Source: Prinsepia uniflora (Eukaryota > Streptophyta > Magnoliopsida > Rosales > Rosaceae). From it: a stretch of 64,000 bases of DNA. Positions 44,901-56,300 of this stretch are shown one piece after another. Where the stretch lies: positions 2,266,501 through 2,330,500 of the forward strand of contig CM064873.1 in NCBI GenBank assembly GCA_032719365.1. Direction: 5' to 3'. The notes under the pieces were generated by a model, which worked only from the letters and a program-made list of their open reading frames with translations, had not been told where the DNA came from and did not search any database. The number at the start of each line of letters is the position of its first letter. Position 1 is the first letter of the stretch. Position numbers and translations under genes: made by a program.

Positions 44901-47041
44901 TTTATGTTATTAAAATCACCAGACTTTTCCCCCAAGTCCCCAACCCCGTAGTCTCATAAAGATGGCAGTCCAACACCCTCTTGAGCTGTCTCACAATGCT
45001 TCCTGTGATGATGATGGTCATCCACTAAGAACTGGTAATAAATTAAGTTGCTAACTCTGTTTTCTTTGGGTCTTCATCAACTTTCCTAGTTCTAGTGGGA
45101 AATCATTAACCCATCAAACAACCCAGGAACCTTGTGGAGTTGTGTTGCTCATATCATAACTGCTGTTATTGGCTCTGGAGTTTTGTCTTTGGCATGGAGC
45201 ACTGCACAACTGGGGTGGTCGGAGGTCCAATTGCCTTACTTTGTTTTGCAATTGTCACCTACATTTCTTCCTTCCTCCTCTCAGATTGTTACAGGTCTCC
45301 TGACCCTATAACCGGAACTCGAAACAAATCTTACATGGATGCTGTCAAAGTTAACCTCAATAGTAAAAACCCTAACCTCAAAAAACCTCTTTTAAATCTC
45401 CAAATTTAGAATATGTCTGCGCGATTCTGATATATGGTTTTCGGTGACAGTTCAGGTAAAAAAAAGTCCAGATTTTGTGGTTTCCTTCTTTATTTCAGCA
45501 TGTATGGAACTGGTATTGCTTATGTAGTTACCACTGGAACCAGTATGTGGTACTTGTCCTCATATAATTAACAAAATCAATAATATTTTGTGCGGTTTTG
45601 GAAATTTTCATTGATTCTGCTTTAATTTACTCTTTCTTCACTCTTATGAGAGGAAAAACGGCCCGTTTATTTTATTCCTTATTGCTTACTTTTTTCTTTC
45701 CAAAACCCAATTTTGGAAAGATATTTTTCTTTTGGGACATTGTTTAAATTTTTGTTGTTGGTGATTATTTTAGGGCAATTCAGAGATCAAATTGCTACCA
45801 CAAAGAAGGGCATGAGGCTTCATGTGAATTTGGGACAAGTCTATATATGCTGCTATTTGGATTTGTCCAGATTGTAGTGTCCCAGATACCAGACTTTCAT
45901 GACATGGAATGGCTTTCAGTTGTTGCTGCAATCATGTCATTTGCTTACTCTTTCATTGGATTTGGGCTTGGATTCGCGAAAGTAATAGGTAAAATTTCTT
46001 CGAAATCATTTCCAAATATTCGGCGAAAATTCATTGGTATTGCATGAATTTTAAGATATGTTTGCAACTGCAGAGAATGGCAAGATTCAGGGGAGTGTGG
46101 CAGGAGTTCCAACCTCTAATGTTGCTGATAAATTATGGTTAGCCTTCCAAGCACTTGGAGATATTGCTTTTGCCTATCCATACTCTATTATTCTTCTTGA
46201 AATTCAGGTTGGATTTCTGAGCTTTTCACAACTTGTTAAGTTTAAGTAGAGATTGATTGATTTCATGATCTGATATTGGATGGTGACCTGTGTTGAATCA
46301 AATATAAGGATACTTTGAAGTCACCTCCATCAGAAAACCAGACAATGAAGAAAGCCTCAATGATTGCCATTTTTGTGACAACCTTCTTCTACCTCTGCTG
46401 TGGATGCTTTGGATATGCTGCCTTTGGGGATGACACACCGGGGAATCTCTTGACAGGGTTTGGATTCTATGAACCCTATTGGCTCATCGACTTTGCTAAT
46501 GCTTGCATTGTTCTTCATTTGGTCGGAGGTTATCAGGTAGGGTGAAAGCAAGTATTTTTCTATTAAAAAATATGAAGTTTGCAGAGTGTCACATTTTGAT
46601 TCACTTACTGACTTGTTTTATGCGTCCTGATGACGCCAGATATATAGCCAACCAGTATTCGCAGTTGCTGAGAGATGGTTTAGCAAGAATTATCCAAACA
46701 GTAGATTTGTGAACAATTTTTACTCGATAAAAATTCCCTTGTTGCCGAGATTTCAAGTGAATCCGTTCCGGCTATGTTTCCGAACAGTTTATGTTGTGTC
46801 AACGACTGGAATTGCAATGCTTTTCCCTTATTTCAATCAAGTTTTGGGGGTTCTAGGGGCCTTGAACTTTTGGCCTTTGGCTATATATTTCCCAGTAGAA
46901 ATGTACTTTGTGCAAAAGAAAATTGGGTCTTGGACAAGACCATGGCTTGTCCTAAAGACATTCAGTGTAGTTTGTTTCTGTGTCACAGTTGTGGGTGTTA
47001 TAGGATCTGTTCAAGGACTTATAAGTGCCAAACTTAAGTAA
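41966..47041 (+). CDS. AAP7: AAP7-like amino acid permease, 7 exons, 469 aa
   Basis: Plasma-membrane H+/amino acid symporter of the AAP (AAAP/ATF1) family. Proposed exons: 41966-42068, 42510-42743, 42844-42937, 45774-45988, 46074-46207, 46309-46536, 46640-47041. All junctions are GT-AG and the phases match, giving one open frame of 469 residues, the normal AAP length. Family blocks: GTIWTAIAHVITGVIGAGVLSLAWSVAQLGW, LCDCYRYPD, SGIAYTITAASSVR joined to AIQRSNCYHKEGH, IPDFHDMEWLSVVAAIMSFAYS, DIAFAYPYSIILLEIQDTL, and GNLLTGFGFYEPYWLIDFAN. The gene has an unusual 2.8 kb third intron that holds a Helitron-like element and damaged copies of exons 1-3 from another AAP gene. If the exon 3 to exon 4 splice does not occur, the locus is instead two truncated AAP genes. 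I favour the joined model because the resulting frame is complete. Confidence 0.75.
43875..44190. mobile_element. Helitron-like non-autonomous element, 316 bp
   Basis: Starts TCTATTATTATAAAACC after an A and ends CTAG before a T, the A/T insertion pattern of Helitrons. Just inside the end is a hairpin, GCACCTGC-ATTA-GCGGGTGC, with 7 bp between stem and CTAG. No coding content. Related but incomplete copies lie at 39445 and 26890. It sits in intron 3 of the AAP gene. Confidence 0.7.
44962..45549 (+). pseudogene. Broken exons 1-3 of a second AAP gene, inside AAP intron 3
   Basis: Exon 1 (44962-45034) encodes MAVQHPLELSHNASCDDDGH and ends LRT-G. Exon 2 (from 45127) encodes GTLWSCVAHIITAVIGSGVL, then a single missing base near 45217 turns GWVGGPIALL into a shifted frame; the right frame resumes as GGPIALLCFAIVTYISSFLL. 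Exon 3 is disrupted: remnants VCAILIYG (about 45415-45440) and MYGTGIAYVVTTGTSM (45502-45547) are separated by about 60 bp with an in-frame stop. The product would be only about half identical to exons 1-3 at 41966, so this is a diverged paralogue, not a recent copy. Its exon 3 end keeps a usable GT donor with the same phase. Confidence 0.8.
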
Positions 47042-47072
47042 TTGTGAGATATATTAGGGGTTGTATTGTAAT

Positions 47073-48147
47073 TTGCTCTACAAACTTATGATACTATTTG
47101 ATTGCTATGTCCCCTCGCATTGGTAAATGTATATTATAATTGCTTCCATTCCAAGTAATAGTCACAATCAGATTTTAGCAAGCAAAGGCAATGCCAATGA
47201 TGAGGCAGGCAGGTTAACGAAAAGGATTCGTATTACCCTTCTTTCATTTTCGATGTTATAACCATTTAGATCCTCTTTTAATTACATTCGGAAAGAAATT
47301 CTATGGACGTAGCCTGTATAAACCATGCATATGCTTGTCAACAATGCTCAATGTCTCCGCCTTTACAATGCGTGGAGGGTATGTGGAGTGATTTAGGATT
47401 AAAGTTCGATTGTCCAATGTTCTATTGGTTACCTTTCAACAATGTAAACATTTCATTGGAATAAAACCAACCAAAATGATTGAATTAGAGGCAAGTAGCT
47501 AAAGGATCAAGATTGTGGTCCAACCCCAGTACGGCAGTACTCATCAAGTTTAGATTGTTAATACATAAAAAAAGATTCATATATCAAAATAGATCGAGAA
47601 GTTTAGATTGCTGTGAATAATATATGAATGTACAATATCAGCAGTAGAACATAGTATTTTTTATATTTTGTTTAATCTCACCGAGGGACCAGTGGATCTT
47701 CCTATTCCCTGCATCTCCGTCTTGATTTGATGATTCCTCACGCTTGATGAAATGTCTTGCTCGAGAAGCAAGTGAATGAGCATATTGAACCGGAGGAGCT
47801 GCATTAATTTAAAATCGTAAAATTAGCAATTAAAAATATGATACTATTTGACTATAAACTGTTCCAGTGTTTCGACGGCAATGCCTTTCTTCATTTTGTG
47901 TTCCAAGTTCCAAGTCCACTTCCAATTTGTGGGATAAGCTGTTCTGCAATTTTCTCTATAAACTTATGATACTATTTGATTGATTATCCCCTCGCATTGG
48001 TAAATGTATATTATAATTGCTTCCATTCCAAGTAATAGTCATAATCATATTTTAGTGAACAAACACAATGCCAATGATGAGGCAGCTAAGTTAACCATTC
48101 CGTTGAGAAAGGGATTCGTATTACCCTTCTTTTATTTCTAATGTTAT
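47073..48147. repeat. Direct duplication of the AAP 3' flank (two copies of about 190 bp)
   Basis: 47073-47260 is repeated at 47951-48147, 877 bp further on. Shared phrases include CCCCTCGCATTGGTAAATG and CAATGCCAATGATGAGGCAG, and GGATTCGTATTACCCTTCTT. The first copy starts about 30 bp past the AAP stop. It may be a leftover of the tandem AAP duplication. No coding frame lies between the copies. Confidence 0.85.
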
Positions 48148-48592
48148 TTCGTTACAAGTCAATCAGAAGTATTTAGATTTTATTTCTGATTGACGGCAAA
48201 AAATTAATATGACAATTTTGATTATAGTCATATCTCAAAAAAGGTTCATTATTGGCGGGGATTATATATAATTATCAAAAGCCAAACAAATTTGTTGCGG
48301 GTTAATCACTTATTAATTTAGGTACGATGTTGGTAGGTTTATATTTATAGGCTTAGGAAAATAAATCCAGAGCAGACCTCCTTGCAAGAAAGCTGGTTCA
48401 ACCCAACCAACGGGCCGGCCAACACGATGCAAATTACAAGACATCATCATCACTATGCTCGTGACCCGCACGTGCAACAACCTTAACCTTTGCACAATGA
48501 GAGCTTTAAGGTTACCCTCCTGGACTTGAGCAGAAAGCCAGAAAGCTAGGTAGGCATCGAAACCTTCCATGCGTGCGTGCAGAGTGAAGTCA

Positions 48593-48594
<2 letters not shown>

Positions 48595-48667
<73 letters not shown>
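48595..48667. repeat. (GA)36 microsatellite upstream of MYB80
   Basis: A perfect GA run of 73 bp, ending about 390 bp before the MYB80 ATG. GA tracts are bound by plant BPC/GAGA factors, so a regulatory role is possible. Ser/Leu-rich ORFs across it are artefacts. Confidence 0.95.
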
Positions 48668-48669
<2 letters not shown>

Positions 48670-48814
48670 GACCGGGCGTCTTGCGGGTGAGCTACCGGCC
48701 CAAGTCTCACACGCCCAATGGCGTTGAATTGTTTAATGAATTCATGCGCCTTTGATGCCTCACAAGGCTTCAAGCTTTGCCCATGCCCATGCACTTGGAA
48801 GTTGGAACTCATTC

Positions 48815-48825
48815 CTTATATAAAC
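48815..48825 (+). promoter_or_regulatory. TATA box of MYB80
   Basis: CTTATATAAAC lies 230 bp before the ATG and is the best TATA match in the region. It would leave a leader of about 200 bases. Motif seen, use inferred. Confidence 0.5.
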
Positions 48826-49054
48826 AAGAATACAATAGGTAAACCTGCACCACCTCATCACAAATTACATTTCAAATTTAAAAGCGAAAAATAAAAACAC
48901 CCAGAGATAGAGATATTGTTTTCGTTTCGTCCTTTTTAAAACCCAATATTAAAGAAGGAAAAAAAAATTCAAGCTCCTCTTCGAGCTTTAGTTTTACTCC
49001 CACTACCCTCTTAACTCTCAAACTCCAGTTCTTTTTATTTTCCGGGATAAAGAG

Positions 49055-50156
49055 ATGGGGCGGATTCCGTGCTGTGAGAAGGACAATGTGAAGAGGGGGC
49101 AGTGGACGCCGGAGGAAGATAACAAGCTTTCCTCCTACATTGCCCAACACGGCACTCGCAATTGGCGGCTCATCCCCAAAAACGCCGGTATTTTTGTTCT
49201 CTCTATTTCTTTCACATTTTACTCCCAACTACCTCGTTCACTCAATCCCCCCTAAACCCTTGATTTGATATGATTCACAAGGTCTACAAAGATGTGGGAA
49301 GAGCTGCAGGCTGCGGTGGACAAACTACCTCCGCCCGGACCTTAAGCACGGGCAGTTCTCAGACACGGAGGAGCAAACCATTGTCAAGCTCCACTCTGTC
49401 GTTGGCAACAGGTGGTCCTTGATTGCCGCGCAACTGCCTGGTCGCACGGACAATGACGTGAAAAATCACTGGAACACAAAGCTCAAGAAGAAGCTGTCCG
49501 GCATGGGGATAGACCCCGTCACGCACAAACCCTTTTCCCACCTCATGGCCGAGATTGCAACCACATTGGCACCGCCGCAGGTGGCTCATCTTGCAGAAGC
49601 GGCACTCGGCTGCTTCAAGGATGAAATGCTCCACCTCCTCACAAAGAAACGCATCGACTTCCAGTTCCACCATTCACATCCCAATGTAACGCCAGGGAAC
49701 AGTACTGGCACCGCCACAGCCACAGCCACAGTCACTTACCTGAACAGCAAGCAAGAAGAAAAACATGACACAACTGAGAAGATCAAGATTGGTTTATCCA
49801 GAGCAATGCAAGAACCAGACATTTTAACTTCAAACAAACCATGGGACCTTACCGGAGCAACTTCTGCAAACATTGCGGGGAATTGCAGTGCCTTTTCCAT
49901 GCCACTGTCTGGGTTTCAGTATGGCCCTTCTAGTTTTGGGAACAAAGGGGATGGATCGCCGTGGAACCAGGGTATGTGTACTGGAAGCACTTGCACGGCG
50001 GCCGACCAGCAGGGGCAGTTGCACGACAAGCTTGAGGAAGAAAATGGGGAGGAGTCTGAGGATGAGAAAGAGTTGAGAAATGGATCCAACATCTTCAACT
50101 CAGATAGCATCCTGTGGGATTTGCCATCTGATGATCTAATGAATCCTACGGTCTAA
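49055..50156 (+). CDS. MYB80: R2R3-MYB transcription factor MYB80 (MS188 type), 2 exons, 335 aa
   Basis: Nuclear activator needed in Arabidopsis for tapetum and pollen-wall development. Exons 49055-49187 and 49282-50156 (GT-AG, phase 1). R2 has Trp 17, 37 and 57; R3 has Phe 70 and Trp 89 and 108, the usual spacing. MGRIPCCEKDNVKRGQWTPE and the stretch after R3 (SGMGIDPVTHKPFSHLMAEI, then HLAEAALGCFKDEMLHLLTK) match MYB80 very closely. The C-terminus ILWDLPSDDLMNPTV matches the conserved MYB80 end, which in Arabidopsis is important for function. The intron often found in R3 of R2R3-MYB genes, after GN-R, is absent here. The GC content is high for the window. The gene ends only 210 bp from the stop of the opposite-strand PA200 gene. 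Confidence 0.95.
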
Positions 50157-50366
50157 TATAACCAGTGTGAGGGAAGATAGGGGATAAAATAAACCCATAG
50201 GATTAACAATGATAATGTAAATAAGGCTCATTATATAAATTATGGTATGAGAAATGTTTTATATTGAAGGGAAAAAAAATGAAAAAAAAATCTACCGCTG
50301 ACTCAAATGTAAATAAAATATTGTACAGCTATTATTTTTTCTAATTGCTGCAAATTACATGATGAA

Positions 50367-53300
50367 TCATGCGAAATATGAAGATGAAGAGGATGTATCG
50401 GCCAGAACCTGCAAATAAATTATCAATGGAACATAGAGTTAGAAAAACCAAAAATGAATAAATATATGGATGTGAGGTTTAGTTTGAAAAATTAAAACAC
50501 GAAAAGCTTAAGCACCTCAAGCTGCTCTTCCGTAAATGAATCTTTCTGAATATTCCATGTATCAGCATGGGTACGTCGAAACTCTGCAACTGCTTTTGTA
50601 ACTGTAGATTTCACCGGCGATGGCTCTCCAGCAAAACGAGCGAGTAGAGTAACATGTTCGGGCAACCAACTGGGAATGTAGTGGAAATTGGTATGAGAAA
50701 GGCATCCAAAGAAAGATGTGGGAAGCAATGGAATAAATTGGTAGTGGCCTAAACCCGACCAATTAGCGTGACTGTTATGAGTAATGATAAATAAATTGCA
50801 TGAAAATTGGCCTGCATTGAACATGGCATACCTGGGCATATCATATGGGGCAGATAACACGGACGCTACCAAAGCAAGTACAGCACCATGAATGGAAGCC
50901 ACGGACTGGCTTGAATTCGAAGTTCTGCATTCATAAATAATAAAAGTAACTAAGTAGCATCCTCTACTGGAGTCTAAGACAAATACGAAATTACTGAAAG
51001 ATATCAGATGCATATATACACATGAAAATTCAAAATATGTATAATCGGTTTAAGTTTTATACCAACAAGAAAATTCATAATGAATAAACAGGGATTGAGT
51101 TACGTATTCCTGGAGCTTGCATCAAAATTTAAGGGAAATACCTCCGCTTCCTCTTCCTCAGCAGAATAGTAGATTCTGTGTAAGCTTTATTGCGAAAGTC
51201 TTTAGCTAGACCTTCATCCCCACCCTTCATTAGGCCTGCTAACACAGCAGCAGCATGTTCTCTTACCTGAGTTTCTAATAAAAGTTAGTTGATGCATCAA
51301 TGTTCTTTTCTGGGGTTCTAATATGAATTTTAACCCAGGTATCCTCTTCAGAGCTCAGAAGCTTTAAAAAATAATAGTTAGTTTATGCATCAATGTTCTT
51401 TGCTAAGGTTTTAATATGAATTTTAACATCCAATAGTGTATACTATTTTCTTAAACCAGAAACTTGCCTCAACTTGGTTGTCTATAAGTAGCTTTTCAAC
51501 AGTGCTCCAGATTATTTGTTTTTCTCCACTCGAGAGAACGAAAGTGTGCCTGTTGTATAGGAAAAAAGAACATAATAAATATTAGTTTCTGAATTCGACA
51601 TGTTAGAATCAACATCAGATGTTAACTGGTGTCAAGAAAAGACAACGTATGTAACTAGAAACCTATAGATGCAAACTGATACAGGATGGACCAAAACATT
51701 TTCATGGATGAGAATTAAGAAGTTCCAATGCTACTGTTGTTAAACTATGGATACACTTAATTAAGAGGTCTACAACAAAACAGATAAGATGAAAAATATA
51801 AATCATACCTATACATAAAAGTTCGCAGATATGTGAGTGCTGCAGATCTAATTCGCCAGTTAGAATCATTGGAGGAAGAAAGAATCACGGAAACAGCCTC
51901 CTGGAGATGAGGTCTCCAGAAAATTCTCCATTTCAGCAATTCAAAAGATGCCTTGGCTAAGGTTGACAAATCTTTACTTGAAGTTTCCTTAAAAAAGAAA
52001 AACCCAACACCATTACTCAGATATAAAGATCTGCTACCCTACCGAAGTACTAGCACCAGTACAATAGAACAATCAGTAGATTGTTACAAAGAGTCAGGGA
52101 ATTGATTAGACAAGTGGAATAGCAAACAACAGATCATGTTATACTAGTCAATTAGCAGCTAGCTCCTCTCAAAACATAGAGAAAGTCCTCAAACTGAATG
52201 TCCCATTGCAGAATCAATGCAATTATTGCTATGAAACTTGCCCAGTATAATAAGCTGTGCTAATCAGCCAATCTCTTACATTAAGAGATTCAATTGTAAT
52301 AACAAATCACCTTAAATTAAGGGAACAATATTACAATTTTGAGGAAAACCCACGTAATAGCTTACTACTGACCACTCCCCAATACAGAATTTTCCTCTTC
52401 CATTTTTGAGTTTTTTGTTTTCTTTTCAAGAAACTCTTTCATCTTCTCCCCGATTCAAGAAGGAAATATTCCAAGATGTCTAATCATACTATCCATTTAG
52501 TCAAGGACTCGTACAGATGGACATGTAAATCAACTAACTTCTTAGCGAGAAACTACTTCAAAAGAAAACTACTGAAACAAAAAATCGAACTGCAACTTCA
52601 CATACCTGCAACGATATTACAGGATAAAGAAGTCCTACAATTACATCCAGCAGATATGAAGCTCGCCCAGACTTCAAAGATGAGATGATAAAATGGAAGA
52701 GCTTCACAAAATATAAAAATGTACAAATTGATCAGTCCAATATTTTATAAGAATAAAAAGATACTATAGAAGTGTTTTGTAAAATTTAGCACCGTTTCCA
52801 TCCATTTGACATCATATTGTGAACTGCCATTTAATTGCCCATTTTCAGGACTAATATTTGCTGAGGTCTCCAAACTGTCAGACTGTGTGGTGTTCTGAAT
52901 ATTTATTACTGCTTCAGATGCTCGATCTTGTAGAAACTGAACCCAACTTTTCCCATCAAATTTTTTTCCAACATCTCTTCTTTCCCCCTCTTGTGAATGC
53001 CCACGATCAAGTGATTCATATAGCTGGATGTTCGAGCACAAGACAGAAAGGGTAACGCCTATAGCTTCTCTTACCTGTCCCAAAAAAATATTTGTCAAAA
53101 CTTATAAACAAAACTATGCCTGAATAAACTCCCGACAAAAATGCACAATAGGGATAGAGAGATAAAATTTTCTTTCTTTCCGTCACGAAATGATGTTATA
53201 CTTCAAGATCACAACCCAAAATCATTAGTACAACAGAAGCACACAAGAAAGACCACTTCGCAAAAATAGTTCATGTCAATGAATATGCATTTATAAACAG

Positions 53301-56300
53301 AAGTCTCTTGCCTTTCTTGTAATTGCATAAAGGTCTAAAATTTAAATCATGTACCAAGTTTCTCTGTTCCATTGATTTCTTGTGGAAGAAATCACATGAA
53401 AGAGCATTAGCTGATGAGAATAATTATTTAGAAGAAATTGTCATCAATCTTTTAAAGCACTGTCCTAAATTTCCCCACCTAGGCGCCCGCCACCCTGATT
53501 TTGGGAAATTCTGCCTAGGCGGCCGACTATAGGGGTAGGAAGAATTTTTTTATTTTATTTCATTAATACTTATAGGGGAAAAATTAAAATTTTTAGGTTT
53601 ACGTTCACTCAAACTCTCGACCTCTTCATCTCATTTTTCCATGTTACATCTTTATTTTTATGTTTATGATTCTAGAACTTCCAGTTTTCACATTTATGTT
53701 TCCCAATACAATTATTTTGTCTTTGGAAGTATTCATTATTCTAGAATTATTTGGAAGAACTAATTATTTTATCAACTTATTTATTTTTTAATTAAAGAAA
53801 AAAAATGCGTAGGTCCCCACCTAGGCCTCTAGGTGCTAAGCCCCATCCCGCCACCCGATTACCAACTAGCGAGTTTTAGAACATTTATTTAAAGTACCAT
53901 TCTTGATTTTATTTTATGAGGATAAAAAAATCGGAAGACGAGCCAGCCAATAATTTCTCATAAGAAAAGTGCTATCAAGGGTTCTGCTAATATCTATCTA
54001 TTTTACCCATTTGCAGGTTATTCTGAAATTATTTAAGATTTTGAAAGACATGCTCAGAGGGTAACTGCTTACTTGGGCGGATGAATGACACATGTTACCA
54101 AGAAGCTCCTCCAGAAGCCTATAATGGAGCTGTACTTCAGTTAATGGCATTTCCTGTGGAGATAATTCTAGAAGTGCAGCCGAAAGAAAAGCATAGCGCT
54201 TAGCAACAACAGTAGTGGTTACTATTGGAGGTAGAGGTGTGGCCAAACAATCCAGTAATTGTTGTCTCAGAAGAGGAACTCGTGTTCCATATTTCCCTTT
54301 CCCGGTAACAGCGTAACGTATACAGGCAGCCCACTCAGGTATTGATTCTACTGATTGTGATAGAATGATATTCTGCAACTGGGCGAAAATCCAATTATCC
54401 CACGCTACTAAAATATCATTAACATCGGAGTGCATTATCCCAGCCAATGCTTCAGCTGCAACACACTGCTTAGCCCTCTCCTTGGCATTTGCAAACTCTT
54501 CCAATGAGCTTTTAAGTGCCAATAAAAGAGGCATGCCACATTCTTGTATTAGCCGTTTGAAGATTCTAGCAAAGTTTGAGTAAAATGAGTCACTTCCTAA
54601 TAAAGAGATCCAAGTAGGTGTGCGTGGCCACGAAGCAGTGAACTCAAAATAAAAGCGGGTGATTGATTTGTCTGCTAGGCTCTGAAAAGAAGTCCCATGA
54701 TTGCCTCTAGATGATGTACTTTCATCAGTAACTATATGAACATGAGAAAGACTGTTCAAGGTCTCACTAAAAAAGCCATCTTCCTGAAATATTTGGGTTA
54801 ATTCTCCTTCAAGGGATGAGTTTCTACTTCCTTGTGAATTCCCAGAGGGGGAAGTATGTTCTTCAGCTGACAGCTTATAAGGTGATTCTTTTAAGAGCGT
54901 ATTTAGAGCTGAGATCGCAAGTATCCTTGTCTGAGGAAGCCGACTTTTTAAATTCTTTAGGAAGTGACCTGAAATATAGTATATATAAAAACTTAGAAAA
55001 TTACTAGAAAAATTGTACTTAACCAACGACATGTATGCTAAAAAGTAAAGGATCAACCGACCAAATGATGAACCCACCAGCAGTTTTACTCAAAATTTTT
55101 GACGAAGAATTGGGGTCAGCCCTAGATGCCATAGCCAACAGGAGTAGAACCCTATTAGCCATCAGATTGTACCTGGAAATATATAAAGAAAAAGATTCAA
55201 CCTAAGACTTTACTATTTTCAGAGTGTATGCAGTAAAAACTTCTAAAACTATCAAAGTGATATATCAACATCTATAATCAGCTTCAGTGTTAAGGGGCAC
55301 ACCGGAAAGTTCGAAAGATAGTTGGGGTCAACAAAGTTCTTCAGACCTTAAAGGAAATGGTCAAATTAGTTATTTACCTCCAATGCAAGCCAACAGAATC
55401 AAAACTCATAGAAGTTATCTGAGAAACCAAATCTCCGAAATCTGGTGCATCCGAATGATTGCCTGCTGTCCTGAAAATGCTTCTAGATACTCCAGCAAAG
55501 TGGATGTTGTATTTGACAAAAAGCTGCTACCACAAAGATATTTTGTTTTATAAGAATCACAAAAATTAAATTAGAGAATGAAAAATAATGACAAATTAGC
55601 TTTATAGAATCTTTTACCTCACTGATTGCTTTCTGGGTTTTCAGTGATTCATGATGAGCGCTTTAAGAAGGAGAAAGGAAGATCAAAATTCAGTCTCTAA
55701 CTTGAAGATTTACATACCAAACCACAAAAGACATTGCTATGTGTACAAAAAATAACAATACCTTGAAAGAATTCCAAGGATGAATGAAGAGAATGCTTGA
55801 GAGTCCTGAAATGACAGAAACAAATCAGAAAATCTATTTTTTTTTTTTTATAATCAATTGCAAGTAGTTTGTACTGGATGACTACCATTGTCAAATGCTT
55901 AAGAACTGTTTGTGTGGTGAGGACTGCGCATGAACCTAGCACCACATATTCTGGTGACTTGGGATTCCGTAAGTTCTCAGTTAGAGTGAGAACACACTTT
56001 GAAATCATAGATGGCCATCTCTTTATCATCTTTAAAAGAGATTTCCCAGCAAGTCTGGAGACCATGTAACAAATTTATTTCAGATGATAATGAAAAAGTG
56101 CAAATTTGGAATCCACAAAACATCATTGAACAAAAAAAAAATCAGTACAATGAAGGAAAATCAAGGAGCAGGAGGTAATTAGTTTGAAAATACTGATAAA
56201 ACAACACAGAAAATGTAGCAAAAGAAAAAGGAAGACCTACTCTCCGCTTGAAGAAGACCAAAAACAAAAGTTGACATAAAAATAACAAGCTAGTGGAAGA

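Noticed and set aside
44962..47041. The second AAP as an independent complete gene
   Set aside because: Its exon 2 has a frameshift and exon 3 an in-frame stop, so it cannot give a full protein unless the base sequence is wrong.
48546..48812. 88-aa minus frame with a Ser/Leu run upstream of MYB80
   Set aside because: Translation of the GA microsatellite.
50492..51013. 173-aa minus frame ending KLFVF as the PA200 C-terminus
   Set aside because: It runs through two introns; splicing gives MPSWLPEH and the proper last exon at 50367-50408.
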